Source: Paraphoma chrysanthemicola
Lineage: Eukaryota > Ascomycota > Dothideomycetes > Pleosporales > Phaeosphaeriaceae
Length of the DNA: 64,000 nucleotides
Assembly (NCBI GenBank): GCA_020744225.1
Contig: JAGMWG010000010.1
Location: 372,001-436,000 of the forward strand
Direction: 5' to 3'
Shown here: positions 9,396-20,577 of the stretch, piece after piece
Numbering within the stretch: the first letter of the stretch is position 1
Layout of the letters: each line of letters starts with the position of its first letter
Position numbers and translations under genes: made by a program
The notes under the pieces: model-generated
What the model was told of the DNA's origin: nothing
The model's database searches: none
What the model saw: only the letters and a program-made list of their open reading frames with translations

Positions 9396-11295
9396 ATGGT
9401 GCTGCTGTACACTGTTTTGTTCGCTGCTGTAGCTAGCGCGATTTGCTACGAAGCTTCAATTGCACACCCTCTACCAGACTTAGACCCCGAAGACGCAGTT
9501 CTTCAAAAAGCCTTCGCGAGCATCAACACAGCGCTTACTGCTGCTGCTACTAAGGCTGAATTCAATTCGACGTCTTTTTCTGTAGAGATTACTTCCTCCA
9601 AAGAGACCCTATGGTCATATCACCACACCGCCCACGTGCGAAATGCCTCCCGCCCTGTGAGAAAACCCTTGGTCTGGAATGCATCCGAAACGAATACTAA
9701 CTTCGTACCTCAACATCAGGATGTACCAGAAGTCAATGGCGACGCGCTATACCGCATTGCCAGTATTACCAAGACGTTCACAGTTCTTGGGATTTTGTAC
9801 CAGCATGAGGCGGGAAACCTGAGCCTGGATGACCCTATAGATAAATATATCGAAGAGCTTAGAGGAGATGATAGTGGAGCTATACCATGGAAGGATATCA
9901 CGATCCGAAGTCTTGCTAGTCAGCTCAGCGGCATACCCCGCGACTGTAGGTTATACACCAAGGAAAGCAACCGCTGGTGCTTCACCGAACAAGGTATGCG
10001 AGCTGATTCTCTTTACAGTCGCTCAGCTAGACTACATAAACAACGGAAAGTCGGATCTTCTTAAGCTTCCTGAGGAGGTGGGCCTACCGCCTGTCTCCCG
10101 AAAGGGTCTGCTAGATTGTGACGAATATTCCTTCAATTATGAGAAACCGTGTACTGCTGAGGGTGAGCGTTGAAGAAGGTTGCGGAGACAGAACTGACAC
10201 TTTCCAGATCTGCTGGACACGGTCAAAGCGAAACATCCTCTTTTCGCGCCGAACATGAAGTCAACCTACTCTAATGTAGCATTCGAGCTTCTTGGTCTCG
10301 CCTTGTCGCGCGTCTCCAACCAGACTTATAGGTCAATTATCGACGATGCTATCTTGCGGCCCTTGAATATGTCAAAAAGCACCTGGGCAGTGCCCCCAGA
10401 TAGCTCCGGCGTGATCCCACACCAGCCTCACTACTGGGACTACAACCCTGGCATTCAAGAACCCACGGGCGGGATGTACAGCTCTTCATCCGATCTTTCA
10501 AAGTTCCTGCGCTACATTCTGACACATTACAATGCTCTTGCTACTGGTGTGAACTGGATCAATCCCGTTTCGCCTGCGGAGGGTGTAAACTCCTTCTATG
10601 GAATGCCCTGGGAGATCTTTCACACCGATCGCGCTCTCAAAGGCTCCAAACGCACTATCCGTTTTATCACCAAGGCCGGTGGTCTCCCTGGTTATACGTC
10701 AATAATAGTCACGGTTCCTGAACTTGACCTTGGCTTCACAGTGCTCGTTGCTGGCAATCCTGGCATATTCTGGTCGCTTCTAGACGCGGTAACTACATCA
10801 ATGGTTCATGCTGCTGAGGAAGTCGCGATCCGCCAGCTTCAAGAGCGATATGTTGGCACATATACGGCCACAGCCCACAATCTCAACTCGACTATCACAC
10901 TTGTAGCTGATACTCGCGGCCTTGTTATCGAGCGTTTCATTTCAAACGGCACTGATGTCGTTGCTGCTGCTTTCACAAGCAGCCACGGACCATCATATGT
11001 GCAATTGGTCCCGACTTTGTTATTCCGAGACGAAAAGAAGCAGCGTGGAGAGTTGTGGCGATTGGTCGTGTCTGCTGAGCGGATCGAGGGTAGAGTAGGT
11101 TCTATGTGGGATGACTTTTGCTCGACCAGCATCGATGCCCCATTATACGCTGGCGTCGGATTCAATGAGCTTGTTTTCTGGGATCAGGACCAGGACAGCA
11201 AGTTCGGAGAAGTCGAACTGAGCGCATTCAGGGTGAAGATGACACGGACTGCGGATGGCGATGAACTCAAATGGGATGAACAGTTAGAGCTATGA
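9396..11295 (+). CDS. Secreted beta-lactamase-like serine hydrolase (593 aa)
   Basis: Member of the fungal class C beta-lactamase / penicillin-binding-protein-like esterase family (LACTB-type fold). Start ATG 9396 in a CCACCATGG context. Exons 9396-9945, 10019-10162 and 10208-11295; introns of 73 bp (GTAGGT, branch GCTGATT) and 45 bp. Signal peptide of about 16 residues. The catalytic SxxK is present as SITK (S123, K126) in IASITKTF, and the YxN motif as YSN (252-254). The first join restores the conserved LSGIPRDF segment. An ~200-residue C-terminal extension with beta-rich character follows the catalytic domain. Substrate is unknown; fungal relatives act as esterases or lactonases. Its stop is 24 bp from the stop of the convergent carboxylesterase. 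Confidence 0.88.
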
Positions 11296-11319
11296 GGTAT
11301 GGTAATCACGCTCGCTAAA

Positions 11320-13032
11320 TTATGACGAAAGTTGCCTTGCTGCAACCAAGTTGAACGGGAACCACTCTTGCCCTTTCTTGTCGTCCCACGCTTCGAGAAG
11401 GTCATCAAGTGTACTCCAGCTCAATTTGCTCAGCCTCTCATACTCGACCATTGTCTTTTCAACCCACCCTTCGCGCTCGTCAGCCAACATGATAACCCCT
11501 CCCCCATTTCCACTCGCCTCGAATTGACTCCAAGGCTCTTCGCCACATGTGAATAGAATCCACAATTCTGCATGCTTGTCGCTCAGGTCCTTAAGATACT
11601 GATATGGATATCGAAACTGCATCGCCCTGAAAATGAAGTAGACATCAACCCAATGATGTGCCTGTTGATAGAATGGCGCATTCGGGAACGGGTTCCGTAC
11701 ATCGAACACGTATCGATAAATACGCTTCTTCGTGTGTGTGGCCAAATGGCGTATCGTCGCATGTATCGGTGCTGTTGCACACATATTAGCCCAACTCATT
11801 TCTTCGTTCCACAGGATCCAAGAGGTAATCAACGTACCGTCAAAAATCGCATTCCCACACCACCTCATCGCCGCCGTCAAGAACTTGTTCTGATCCATAT
11901 CTACCTCCACTCCGTACGCGCGCATCGTCTTCTCCGCAGCCTCGTCACTTAGACTGCTTTTCAGCTGCGCAAGAAACGTCGCGGGCGTGAATTGGTTCAT
12001 CAGCTCTCGATTAGCTGTGCCTTCGAAACCCGTCGTGCCAATAACAATATCCTCCACCCATTCGCACTGACCCAAGAGCGAGGGGAAATTATCCCACGTG
12101 ATATCCGTGTCGCGGAAGAAACTCGCATCCTGCACCGGCAGCCATATCATACCCGGATGCATGAACGTCTCGCTCGCTTCAACAATCTTCTCGACAGGAA
12201 CATTGCGCAGCTTTTCCAACGCGACAATACCCGTCTCTTCTATCCCCACGCTTTTGCAAAACACATCAAAGTTTTTCTCTGCGTGGGCTTTTGGCTGCGG
12301 ACTCATCATTGGGCCCAGTACACCTGACATGAGCACCACGCGCTGGAACAATGGGCCCGACGACGGAACGTGGGATAGCATATGACAACAAATTGAAATC
12401 GCGCCTGCGCTCTCGCCGAAGACCGTGACCTTGTGCTCGTCGCCGCCAAATCCGGAAATGAACTTCTGCACCCACAGCAACGCATTCGCCTGGTCTCTCA
12501 GCGCAAAATTGACGCCACCGTCCGGCGTGGCCAGGAGGCCCAGCGCGCCGAGTCGATACTGCAGCGCGGTAGTAATGACAGGTTTCCCAATGGTGAGCGA
12601 GTGTTCAGCCATATGTGCTGTGTTATGCTGCTCGTCAATTTTGCCGAGAAAGAATCCGCCGCCATGGAGATATGTTAGGACAGGCAGTCTCCCCGTTTCT
12701 GAATCAAGAGACTCGAGATGCGTTTTGGGAACATTGATGTCGAGAATCAGACACGAGAATTCGCTGGTCTGCGCGGGGGACTCGTTGGGATAGGGCCCGC
12801 CGCTATTGTCGCTGTATACGCTGATGGAGTGTGGGCTTGCCGGGCCGGGCTTGGTGAAATCACGGGAGTTTGAGGGAAGGGATGTCAGGAGCTGAGAGTG
12901 TTGGAAGCGTGAGGGGATGGTAGCGTAGGGGATGGAGCGGAAGCGGACGATCGAGGGAGTCTCCGGGGAGACGAGGCCGGTCATGGGGCCGAGGGTTGGG
13001 TGCGTGAAGGTGAATGTGTCTGGGGAAGACAT
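11320..13032 (-). CDS. Type-B carboxylesterase (570 aa)
   Basis: Alpha/beta-hydrolase of the carboxylesterase type B/cholinesterase family, hydrolysing carboxylic esters. One exon from ATG 13032. Visible features: the oxyanion-hole segment YLHGGGFFLG (121-130), the nucleophile elbow GESAG (206-210, Ser208), and the downstream cap and His region (FYQQAHHWVDVYFIF). The first residues (MSSPDTFTFTHPTLGPMTGL) lack a signal peptide, so the enzyme is probably cytosolic, unlike many secreted relatives. It is convergent with the beta-lactamase-like gene with only 24 bp between stop codons. Substrate cannot be read from sequence. Confidence 0.9.
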   Translation of the reverse strand: MSSPDTFTFTHPTLGPMTGLVSPETPSIVRFRSIPYATIPSRFQHSQLLTSLPSNSRDFTKPGPASPHSISVYSDNSGGPYPNESPAQTSEFSCLILDINVPKTHLESLDSETGRLPVLTYLHGGGFFLGKIDEQHNTAHMAEHSLTIGKPVITTALQYRLGALGLLATPDGGVNFALRDQANALLWVQKFISGFGGDEHKVTVFGESAGAISICCHMLSHVPSSGPLFQRVVLMSGVLGPMMSPQPKAHAEKNFDVFCKSVGIEETGIVALEKLRNVPVEKIVEASETFMHPGMIWLPVQDASFFRDTDITWDNFPSLLGQCEWVEDIVIGTTGFEGTANRELMNQFTPATFLAQLKSSLSDEAAEKTMRAYGVEVDMDQNKFLTAAMRWCGNAIFDGTLITSWILWNEEMSWANMCATAPIHATIRHLATHTKKRIYRYVFDVRNPFPNAPFYQQAHHWVDVYFIFRAMQFRYPYQYLKDLSDKHAELWILFTCGEEPWSQFEASGNGGGVIMLADEREGWVEKTMVEYERLSKLSWSTLDDLLEAWDDKKGQEWFPFNLVAARQLSS

Positions 13033-14341
13033 GGTGAAGATTGGATTGGAAGCTTGGGAACGTAGTTAGTGATAATGGTTTTCCTTGAAATAGTTTTTGA
13101 CAGTTCTTGTCGTGAATAAGAGCAATTTATCAAGGTTTCGCCTTTGGAAGATTGGTTATGATGGCTTAGCTTGTTTTTCACTCCAATTTTGAGAAGCGTT
13201 GTAATGCGGCAGGAAACTCAAGAAGTTGCTGTGGTTTTACAATTCGCAGATGAGAACGCCTAGCAAAGAAGGATCCATAGGAATGGACATGATTGGAAAT
13301 CAGGCGGTCCCACCTACATTGAGATTCAGGAACAAGGCCCGGGGAGCCGTTAGCTGGGAGGGCTTGTCCAATTCACTGCTGGCAGCCCTTAAGGCGCCCT
13401 TTTTGTGGTCTCAGGATTCGAAAAGCCTCGCATAAAAGCTCCGATATGCATATATCCTCTCTGGCGGCGCACTTGGATTGGCACCACCGTAAGAGCTCAC
13501 CTGGTGGCTGCTGATATCGCCGGGATCAAAAGGGCGACCGTATGTCCATGAACAAGAGGGTAAGATGGTCGACACAGTCATGTCTTCTGATGTCCGAAGC
13601 CAGGCAAGTGCATACTGTAAGGTCTCTAGTACATGTTGATACCTCCGATGTGACAACATGTCCGCTCCACCTAAATAACCACATTAGTGCAACGCGAATA
13701 TTTCTAAGTGCCAGTGAAATTCTCCTTACATGGTCTACATAGTAAATAGAAGGGTTTTAGTGCACTTCAGCGTTTGCGCTTAAGCTCTACGCACACGCGA
13801 GGGCATCCAGGAGTGTTCCAGCGGACGTGTTAGGGAGTATCAGTAGCAGCAGTCCCTCAACTAAGCCCGTCGCAGCCCACGCAATAGCGCAGTGCCTAAG
13901 ACCAAAAGAGCGAGAGACCAGTGTGCTCAAGTATGTTCAATGAGTATGCATTACTTGATTGATGTGCACAAGATGTCCAGTTCAGTTCTTTCCCGACGGA
14001 CAACTGATGGTGTACATAAGCAAGTGCAGACGGAGAGCGTGAAGCACTCGCCGCGGCTGAGTAGGTGTCTTATCGTTATCGGTCCCCAACGCGTCGAAAC
14101 CCCCATCCTTCCTTCGCGTCACAGCATCGGACATGCGCGCTTCTCCTTCGCTGCAGCCGACCCGCATGCTTCTATTGGCTCCGTAGAGCTCTTATCGTTC
14201 GCGATGATCTACCGTAACGACGAGTCGGGGCATGTAAAAGTTCACTACGCGAAGCTTGGTCTTGGTTAAGATGGCCCGGCGTGAAACCGTCGCAGAGCCT
14301 CTTGAGGCGTCCATGCTTGAGCAAATATTGGCCTGGATACT
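13033..14341. other. Intergenic, divergent promoters
   Basis: 1.3 kb between the carboxylesterase (-) and the FAD monooxygenase (+). Only scattered open frames up to 125 codons, without start context or domain. I see no RNA gene. Confidence 0.5.
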
Positions 14342-16169
14342 ATGAGCACCTCGGAGCTGAGTGTTGAACATGTTGACGTGCTTGTGGTTGGTGGAGGACC
14401 TGTTGGTACAATTCTCAAACCATCACAACCTTGGAAGCCACGCCAGCTAAGAACGAGCAGGCCTCATAACTGCATACCAACTCGCTCGCAACCTCCCACG
14501 CTCGACACACAAGATCAAGATCATCGAAAAGTATGCCAAGTCTTCCCAAGACCAATATGGACGCGCCATCACGCTGTTTCCAAGGAGCTCGGAAATGCTC
14601 GACCAGCTTGGTGTCGCCGACCAGCTTGCGCAGCAGTGCTTCGCATGTCGGCAGACGGTGAATTACGACAAGAATGGCAACGAGACAAAGGGGAGAGGCT
14701 GGAGCTTCATGGAGGATATGAAGGACACCAAATGGGACTTTGCGCTCGTGCTGCGGCAAAAGTACCAGGAAGAGATCTTTCGGGCAGCGTTGAAGAAACA
14801 CGGGGTCGAGTTGGACGCGCCATATGCTTTGACAGCGATTGAGGTGCTCAAGAATGTGGCGCCAGGCGGGCATCGGGTACTGGCGACGATCGAGCACGGA
14901 ACTACGAAAGCCAAGAGCCTGGTCAAGTGCAGATACGTGGTCGGCGCAGACGGCGGCAAGTCCTTCGTCCGGAGAGCGATGAACATACCCTTCGACGGGA
15001 CCTCGAGCGAGGACAAATGGGTCAGGATTGATGGCGTCATCGAGACAGATCTGCCAAAGCCACGGACATACTGTGCCATTGAGTCGCCCACCCACGGAAA
15101 CGTACTATGGGCGGCTCTAGATCATGGTGCCACTCGAATAGGCTTCGCCTTCACCGCCGAGCGACAGAAGGCATACAAAGTCTTCGACGAGGCCGCAGCT
15201 GTGAAGGAGGCTATCGCATCGGTGAAGCCATTTTCGCTGAGATTCAAGACTGTGGACTGGTGGACGATTTATGTTGTCGGTCAGCGCATCGCTCGCTCCT
15301 TCTTCGTCGACGAATGCATTTTCCTTGCTGGCGACGCATGTCACACGCACAGCAGCGGGGCGGCCCAAGGCATGAACACCGGCATGCACGATGCAGTCAA
15401 CCTTGGCTGGAAGCTGTCGCTTGTCCTACTAGGTCTCGCGACGCCAGCCTTGTTACAGACCTACGAAGCTGAGCGCCTACCCAACGTGCAAAGATTGATT
15501 AACTATGACAAAGACATCTCACGGCTCATGACTATGCAACTGCCAGAGAACTGGACCGGCGATCCGACTGCCGACCCAAATGAGATTCTCGGGCATGTTA
15601 TGAAAGAGGCTGCGACATTCAGCAGCGGTCTAGGCATTTACTATGAACCAGACTCTTACCTTAACTTGGCTCAAGCGACTGGTATATCATCCATCTCGGC
15701 GGGCCAGCGAGCACCGGATGTTGTGCTTCAAAAGCCCGCGACTTTCGAAGCGACGCGCCTCCAGGTGGAAACGCCCAACACGGCAACGTTCTACATCGCC
15801 CTCTTCGCTGGCGACGTGGCCCATACCAAACCCTTTCTCGCTACTTTCACTGAAGCTGTGTCAAGGATGGCGTGGCTGTTCGATCCCGGCTTGCCGATCG
15901 CATGGCTGTCTATATTTGCTGGACCTGGAGGACCATCTGCTTTCGAAAGTCTGGGAGGCATGCCATTCGGTCGGGTGTTTTACGATGAGGACTATAGTGC
16001 TCACCAGCGATATGGCATTGATGCTCAAAAAGGCGCCGTAGTCTTGCTCAGACCAGATGGGTGGGTGGGCACAGTATTGAGAATGGATGATGGTGCAGCG
16101 GTGAAGCTGGAGAAATACTTCAGTAAGTTTTTGGTGGGTGCGATGGGCTCTCCAATTGCAAAGTTGTAG
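14342..16169 (+). CDS. FAD-dependent aromatic hydroxylase (phenol 2-monooxygenase-like), 590 aa
   Basis: Class A flavoprotein monooxygenase using NAD(P)H and O2 to hydroxylate an aromatic or heteroaromatic ring. Exons 14342-14405 and 14461-16169; the 55-bp intron interrupts the dinucleotide-binding loop, and removing it gives VVGGGPVG followed by LITAYQLAR. The three family fingerprints are intact: GGGPVG (residues ~17-22), the DG motif VVGADGG (181-187) and the GD motif FLAGDACH (309-316) followed by SGAAQGMNTGMHDAVNLGWKL. A C-terminal thioredoxin-like domain of the phenol-hydroxylase type follows (about 420-590). No signal peptide, so cytosolic. It converges on the dihydropyrimidinase gene with 80 bp between stops, suggesting one catabolic unit. 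Confidence 0.9.
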
Positions 16170-16249
16170 CTCGGTGAGAGCTTAGTGTGTAGAACAAGAC
16201 ATGTCTCTGCCTCAAGACCGTGCGATTCTGCGACATTGTCATCAGAGCT

Positions 16250-17731
16250 CTACAACGGCAGCTCCCATTCTCCCTCCTTCAGTGGCTTGGCGAGACTACT
16301 TTCCTCCCTCTTCACAAACTGTCCATACCCCTTCTCTCCCAACAAACCACCATTTTCCCTGTCCCATACCACCTTGCCTCTCAATAGTGTATATCTAGGC
16401 CATTGTTTCATCACTCGCCCCTCAAACGGCGTATAATCCACATCATGATGCAGCATCTCATTCTTCAGCGCAAACTCCTCCATCTTCCCCTCAGGATACC
16501 AAATAACCAAGTCCGCATCGCTCTCTCCCTCCACCAGCCCTCCTTTCCTCGGATACAAGCCATACAACTTTGCCGGATTAGTCGCCGTCACTTCCACAAA
16601 CTTGGTCAATTCAAGTCGTCCCGCACCGAGCGTCAACGCAAGCCTCGTCTCGATCCCCGGACACCCGTTTGGAATGTACTTGAACCTACCCACGGGATGT
16701 TCCTCGGTAATGCTGCTCTTCTTCCCCATCTCCGGATCATCGTATCGAAACGGACAATGATCTGAGCTCAGGATCGTAAACGTGCCATCTGCCAATCCGT
16801 CCCAGATCGCATCGCAGTCCGACTCTGAAGAACGTGGCGGCGGGCTACACACGCACTTTGCGCCCTCGAAGCCCGGCTGGTCCAGGTCGCGCTTCGTCAG
16901 GAATAAGTACTGCGGACACGTTTCGGCAAAGACGGGCAGTCCCCGGTCTTTGGCGGCTTTGATATGTGCGGCGGCCTGCGGGGTTGAGACATGCACAATG
17001 AGGATTGGGGCATCCATGAATTCACTCAGACTAATCGCGCGGTACGTGGCCTCGATTTCGGCGACAGGTGGGTGGCTTGGGCCGTGATATTTGGGTGCGA
17101 AGAGCTTCCGCTTTTCGAGTTGTGTTGTCATCCAGTTTATAACGTGGTTGTTTTCCGCATGGATCATGGTCGTGATACCCTGTTTCCGCGCTTCGAGAAG
17201 GACGTCTAGGATCTGGCCATCGTGGAGTTGGAGCGCTTCATACGTCATGTAGATTTTCAGACTACTTATCCCTTCGTCGCGCAGCGTCTTGAACTCGGAT
17301 AATGCGCGCGCAGACGGGTTTCCGACGAGTAGGTGGAACGAGTAATCAATGTAGCAATTGTTCTTTGCGCGCTCATGCGTTGCGGCTAGGGTGTCGAGAA
17401 GGGTATCTTCGGATTTCTTTTGCGGTGCAAAAGTCACCATGGTGGTTGTGCCGCCGCATATGGCGCTGCGGGAGCCAGTCTCGTATGTGTCTGCTGTGGA
17501 CCCTTTACCGAAGAGAGGCGGTTCTTGGAGATGTACATGAGCGTCGACGCCGCCGGGTGTGATGTAGCCGCCTTGAGCGTCGATTGTTTTGGTGGTCTTT
17601 GCATCTCCGAATTGGCCTCTTGGGAGGATTTTGGCTATCTTTTCATTCTTGATGGCAATGTCGCACTCTTGGATTTGCTTGGCCGAAACGACAATGCCAT
17701 TGGTGATTACCAAGTCATATTCCTCTGTCAT
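16250..17731 (-). CDS. Dihydropyrimidinase / hydantoinase-type cyclic amidohydrolase (493 aa)
   Basis: Amidohydrolase opening cyclic amides such as dihydrouracil, dihydrothymine, hydantoins or cyclic imides at a binuclear zinc centre. Single exon, ATG 17731. Metal ligands are visible in order: HVH (65, 67) in GGVDAHVHLQEP, the lysine that becomes carboxylated in SSLKIYMTYE (K159), HAENN (H191), IVHVS (H247) and SSDHCPF (D324). Length is typical of the family (about 490-540). No signal peptide. It is divergent from the M20 amidohydrolase gene, the enzyme class that would take its N-carbamoyl product, across a 399-bp shared promoter. True substrate is open: uracil catabolism, hydantoin use or imide degradation all fit. 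Confidence 0.92.
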   Translation of the reverse strand: MTEEYDLVITNGIVVSAKQIQECDIAIKNEKIAKILPRGQFGDAKTTKTIDAQGGYITPGGVDAHVHLQEPPLFGKGSTADTYETGSRSAICGGTTTMVTFAPQKKSEDTLLDTLAATHERAKNNCYIDYSFHLLVGNPSARALSEFKTLRDEGISSLKIYMTYEALQLHDGQILDVLLEARKQGITTMIHAENNHVINWMTTQLEKRKLFAPKYHGPSHPPVAEIEATYRAISLSEFMDAPILIVHVSTPQAAAHIKAAKDRGLPVFAETCPQYLFLTKRDLDQPGFEGAKCVCSPPPRSSESDCDAIWDGLADGTFTILSSDHCPFRYDDPEMGKKSSITEEHPVGRFKYIPNGCPGIETRLALTLGAGRLELTKFVEVTATNPAKLYGLYPRKGGLVEGESDADLVIWYPEGKMEEFALKNEMLHHDVDYTPFEGRVMKQWPRYTLLRGKVVWDRENGGLLGEKGYGQFVKREESSLAKPLKEGEWELPL

Positions 17732-18130
17732 CCTGGATTGAATAACCCTAGAAGTACGAAATGCGATATATGGTCGATTCGGCTACTTTCGATGATGTGC
17801 GACTCCATGTTGGTGGTAGTCGTGGTAAGTGGTGGTGGAGGAACCGACTAGGCTTGGTTGGTGGCTCCCTATCGCGAACCCCTCATCCCACCTGCATCGC
17901 GTCCCGCGGCCTGCATCTCGTTTTTGATGCTTATCAACGTCCACAGCTAGCCAGATGTAGCATGTCAGAAGCATGCGATCGCTTTGCACAGTCATTGCAA
18001 GCTGTAATGGTATGCAATTGGTCGACGCGTCATCCGTCGGCAAACGCGTCGCTGCATTCTAGATATGACCGCATTGTTGAAGCTCAGCACCGTAAGTGCT
18101 GAGACAAGTAGATACTAACAAACTATCACA
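17732..18130. promoter_or_regulatory. Shared divergent promoter with two GATA-factor sites
   Basis: 399 bp separate the two start codons. On the minus strand it contains HGATAR sites CGATAG (17869-17874) and TGATAA (17931-17936), the core recognised by AreA/Nit2-type nitrogen regulators in filamentous fungi. Two sites within ~70 bp fit nitrogen-catabolite control, but such 6-mers also occur by chance. Confidence 0.45.
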
Positions 18131-19461
18131 ATGGGTACCGATGATCTGAAAATCAATGGGGAGAGGCTGAACAGCACGCTGCAGAGCACATGCTCGCAAT
18201 GGGGAGCATTGTCGACGGGTACGGGCATGTGTCGCCTCACGCTCACAGAAGAGGATAAGGATGTGCGAGACTGGCTGGTGGAAGAGTGCCGCAGCCTGGG
18301 ATGCGATGTCAAGGTCGATCAGATGGGGAACATTTTCGCTACCCGGCCAGGCACAGCTAAAGACCGGAAGCCAATTGCAATGGGAAGCCATCTTGACACT
18401 CAGCCAGCAGGTGGCCGGTAAGACGATGGCATATTCGAGAGAACCCATCGCTAATGCGTCATAGGTACGATGGCATCCTAGGTGTCCAAGCAGCACTTGA
18501 AGTACTCCGTACACTCCACGAGAACAACATCGAGACATACTGCCCCATCGCGCTCATAGACTGGACGAACGAGGAAGGCGCACGCTTTCCGGGCGCGATG
18601 ATGGCCTCGGGAGTCTGGAGTACAAAGTCTAGCACACGACTAGAAGCTTGCTGGGAGTTGAGAGATAAAGACGGTGTGCGGATGAAGGACGCCATGGCAC
18701 AGATCGGCTATCTGGGAGACACGCCGTGCGACTATCGCGAAAACGGACTGGAATGCCATTTCGAGCTTCATATCGAGCAGGGGCCAATACTGGAGAAGGA
18801 GAACAAGAGCATAGGAATTGTGACATCAGTACAAGGCATGAAGTGGTTCGCTGTCCGCGTTGAGGGCACGGAAGGGCATTCCGGCACGACACCTATGGCT
18901 GGCCGCGCAGATGCTCTGGTGACGGCGTCCCGTCTTGTCACTACAGTCCGCGACTCCGCCCTGAAGTCCAAGCTGGGTGTTGCCACTGTCGGTGTCATCA
19001 ACAGTGATACGTCAAGCCAGGCCACAATCCCCGCGGGCGTTAACTTCATCATTGATATCAGATGTTCAACCGACGACATGGTGGATCAGCTTGCTGATTT
19101 GACATTCGCCGAATTCGACAGCATCATAGCACAAGAAGGGAATGGAACTTCGTACAGGGTTGAGCGTTCCTGGGGACTACCGGAATCGATCTTCCATCAG
19201 CACTGCGTCGAAGCAGTACGTGCATCAGCGGCCCATCTCGTGGGGGAGGAGCAGACCCTGGAAATGAAGAGCCGGGCCGGACATGACAGCGCTTGGACGA
19301 GTAGAGCCTGTCCAACTTCCATGATCTTTGTACCAAGTAAAGACGGTATCAGTCACAACCCCAACGAGTACACCAGCGCGGAGCACTGCGCACTGGGCGC
19401 GCAGACTCTACTAGATACAGTACTCTATTACGACCACAAAGTTAAAAGCGGAGCCTTTTAA
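18131..19461 (+). CDS. M20 N-carbamoyl amidohydrolase (beta-ureidopropionase / L-carbamoylase type), 427 aa
   Basis: Zinc hydrolase cleaving N-carbamoyl-beta-alanine or N-carbamoyl amino acids to the amino acid, CO2 and ammonia. Exons 18131-18417 and 18465-19461; the 47-bp intron splits the CGG arginine codon in GGRYDG. Metal ligands: GSHLDTQP (H87), YDG (D98), NEEGARF (E132/E133), then HIEQGP and the C-terminal SHNPNEYT. The residue block EGHSGTTPMAGRADAL matches the dimerisation/substrate domain. The family motif GHDA reads GHDS here, with SRACPTSMIF after it. No signal peptide. Together with the divergent hydantoinase-type gene it forms the second and third steps of reductive pyrimidine or hydantoin breakdown. 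The first enzyme (dihydropyrimidine dehydrogenase) is not in the window. Confidence 0.92.
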
Positions 19462-20577
19462 GCCTCAACTTCAGGTCCTCGGATCGTGACAATAGTTGGC
19501 GAGCGCTCCAGGGCAGTTATCCGGTGGTTCTATTGGATTCTCTGGCTTGTGGCTCAATTCCAAGCCTCAACGACAGCGTCAAGACCACTAAAACCACGAT
19601 AATCGACGATGATCATGTCTACCTGCCGGATGTGGCGCGAAGGAAACCCAGAAATTTGACTTACCAGCTTTGGCACCCGTTGACTGTATATGAGGCTCAA
19701 TCTAAGTACATCGACTTTGAAGCGCCGCCCCATGTATGACGTCTTCACGCATCACTTCAATACACCACAGCCTGACGGATGGTCTCTTGACTATGCCCTG
19801 ATTGCATGGATTTAGTCACACAGCTGCAAAGTTGCAGCCGTCGATGTCTTGGTCGAGAGATTCGTTTGGTTTCACGTTGTTTCGAACTTACTACGATAGT
19901 GGGCCGGCTATATTGCCAGGATGCAGGATGATTTCACGACGAAAAACACAGCAGGACGCCACGCTGCGAAATAATCGGGCTTTTGCCATGTTATTTCCAC
20001 AACAATGCGATTTCAGTCTGCTGATCACCAGATCGTGCAGGATCAAAGACGAATCGCATACAGGTCTGCGTCGCTTACGCACCTCGACTCCTTCAATCAG
20101 CCTCACAGCAACCTCAATGTCCGACTTCATATATCCAGGCAGCACTGCAGACGAAACGGCGCCATGTGACACCCGGGTCAACAGCCGACCCAGCCATGAG
20201 TGCCGTGCCAAAATAGGCAAAAGCTGGGGTATGCATATCGACTCTCCGCCAATGATGGGCATGCACGCATACGACCACGCGCAGCGCTTTTTCCGCCAAG
20301 AGTGCCAAATCGCAGAATTGCAATCAATGTAAGTGAGGTAAGCGACTGGCCACACACTTTACCTCGATGCGATAACTGGGAATGACGATCCTGTGGTTGT
20401 ACGGGCCGGCCGAATACAGTCGCTGTTAGATTGCCATACGGCGACTGGGCCTTGGATACGATGGAGATAAAAGCCAGGGAGCGCCGTCTGGAGGATTGAC
20501 TTGCTGTACAACGCAGACGATCGCTTCATTAACAACCTTCATTTCTCTCCGAATCGCAAAGTCCAAAACTCGATACC
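19462..20577. other. Intergenic, 1.1 kb
   Basis: A 176-codon frame at 19802-20332 (+) and an overlapping 154-codon frame (-) are the longest here. Neither has recognisable composition, domain or splice sites; treated as chance. The right end is the AA9 promoter. Confidence 0.5.

Noticed and set aside
14415..15095. 226-codon minus-strand frame antisense to the FAD hydroxylase
   Set aside because: The sense strand carries all flavoprotein motifs; the antisense frame shows none.
19802..20332. 176-codon plus-strand frame in the intergenic region before the AA9 gene
   Set aside because: No domain, signal peptide or splice pattern, and an equally long frame overlaps on the other strand.
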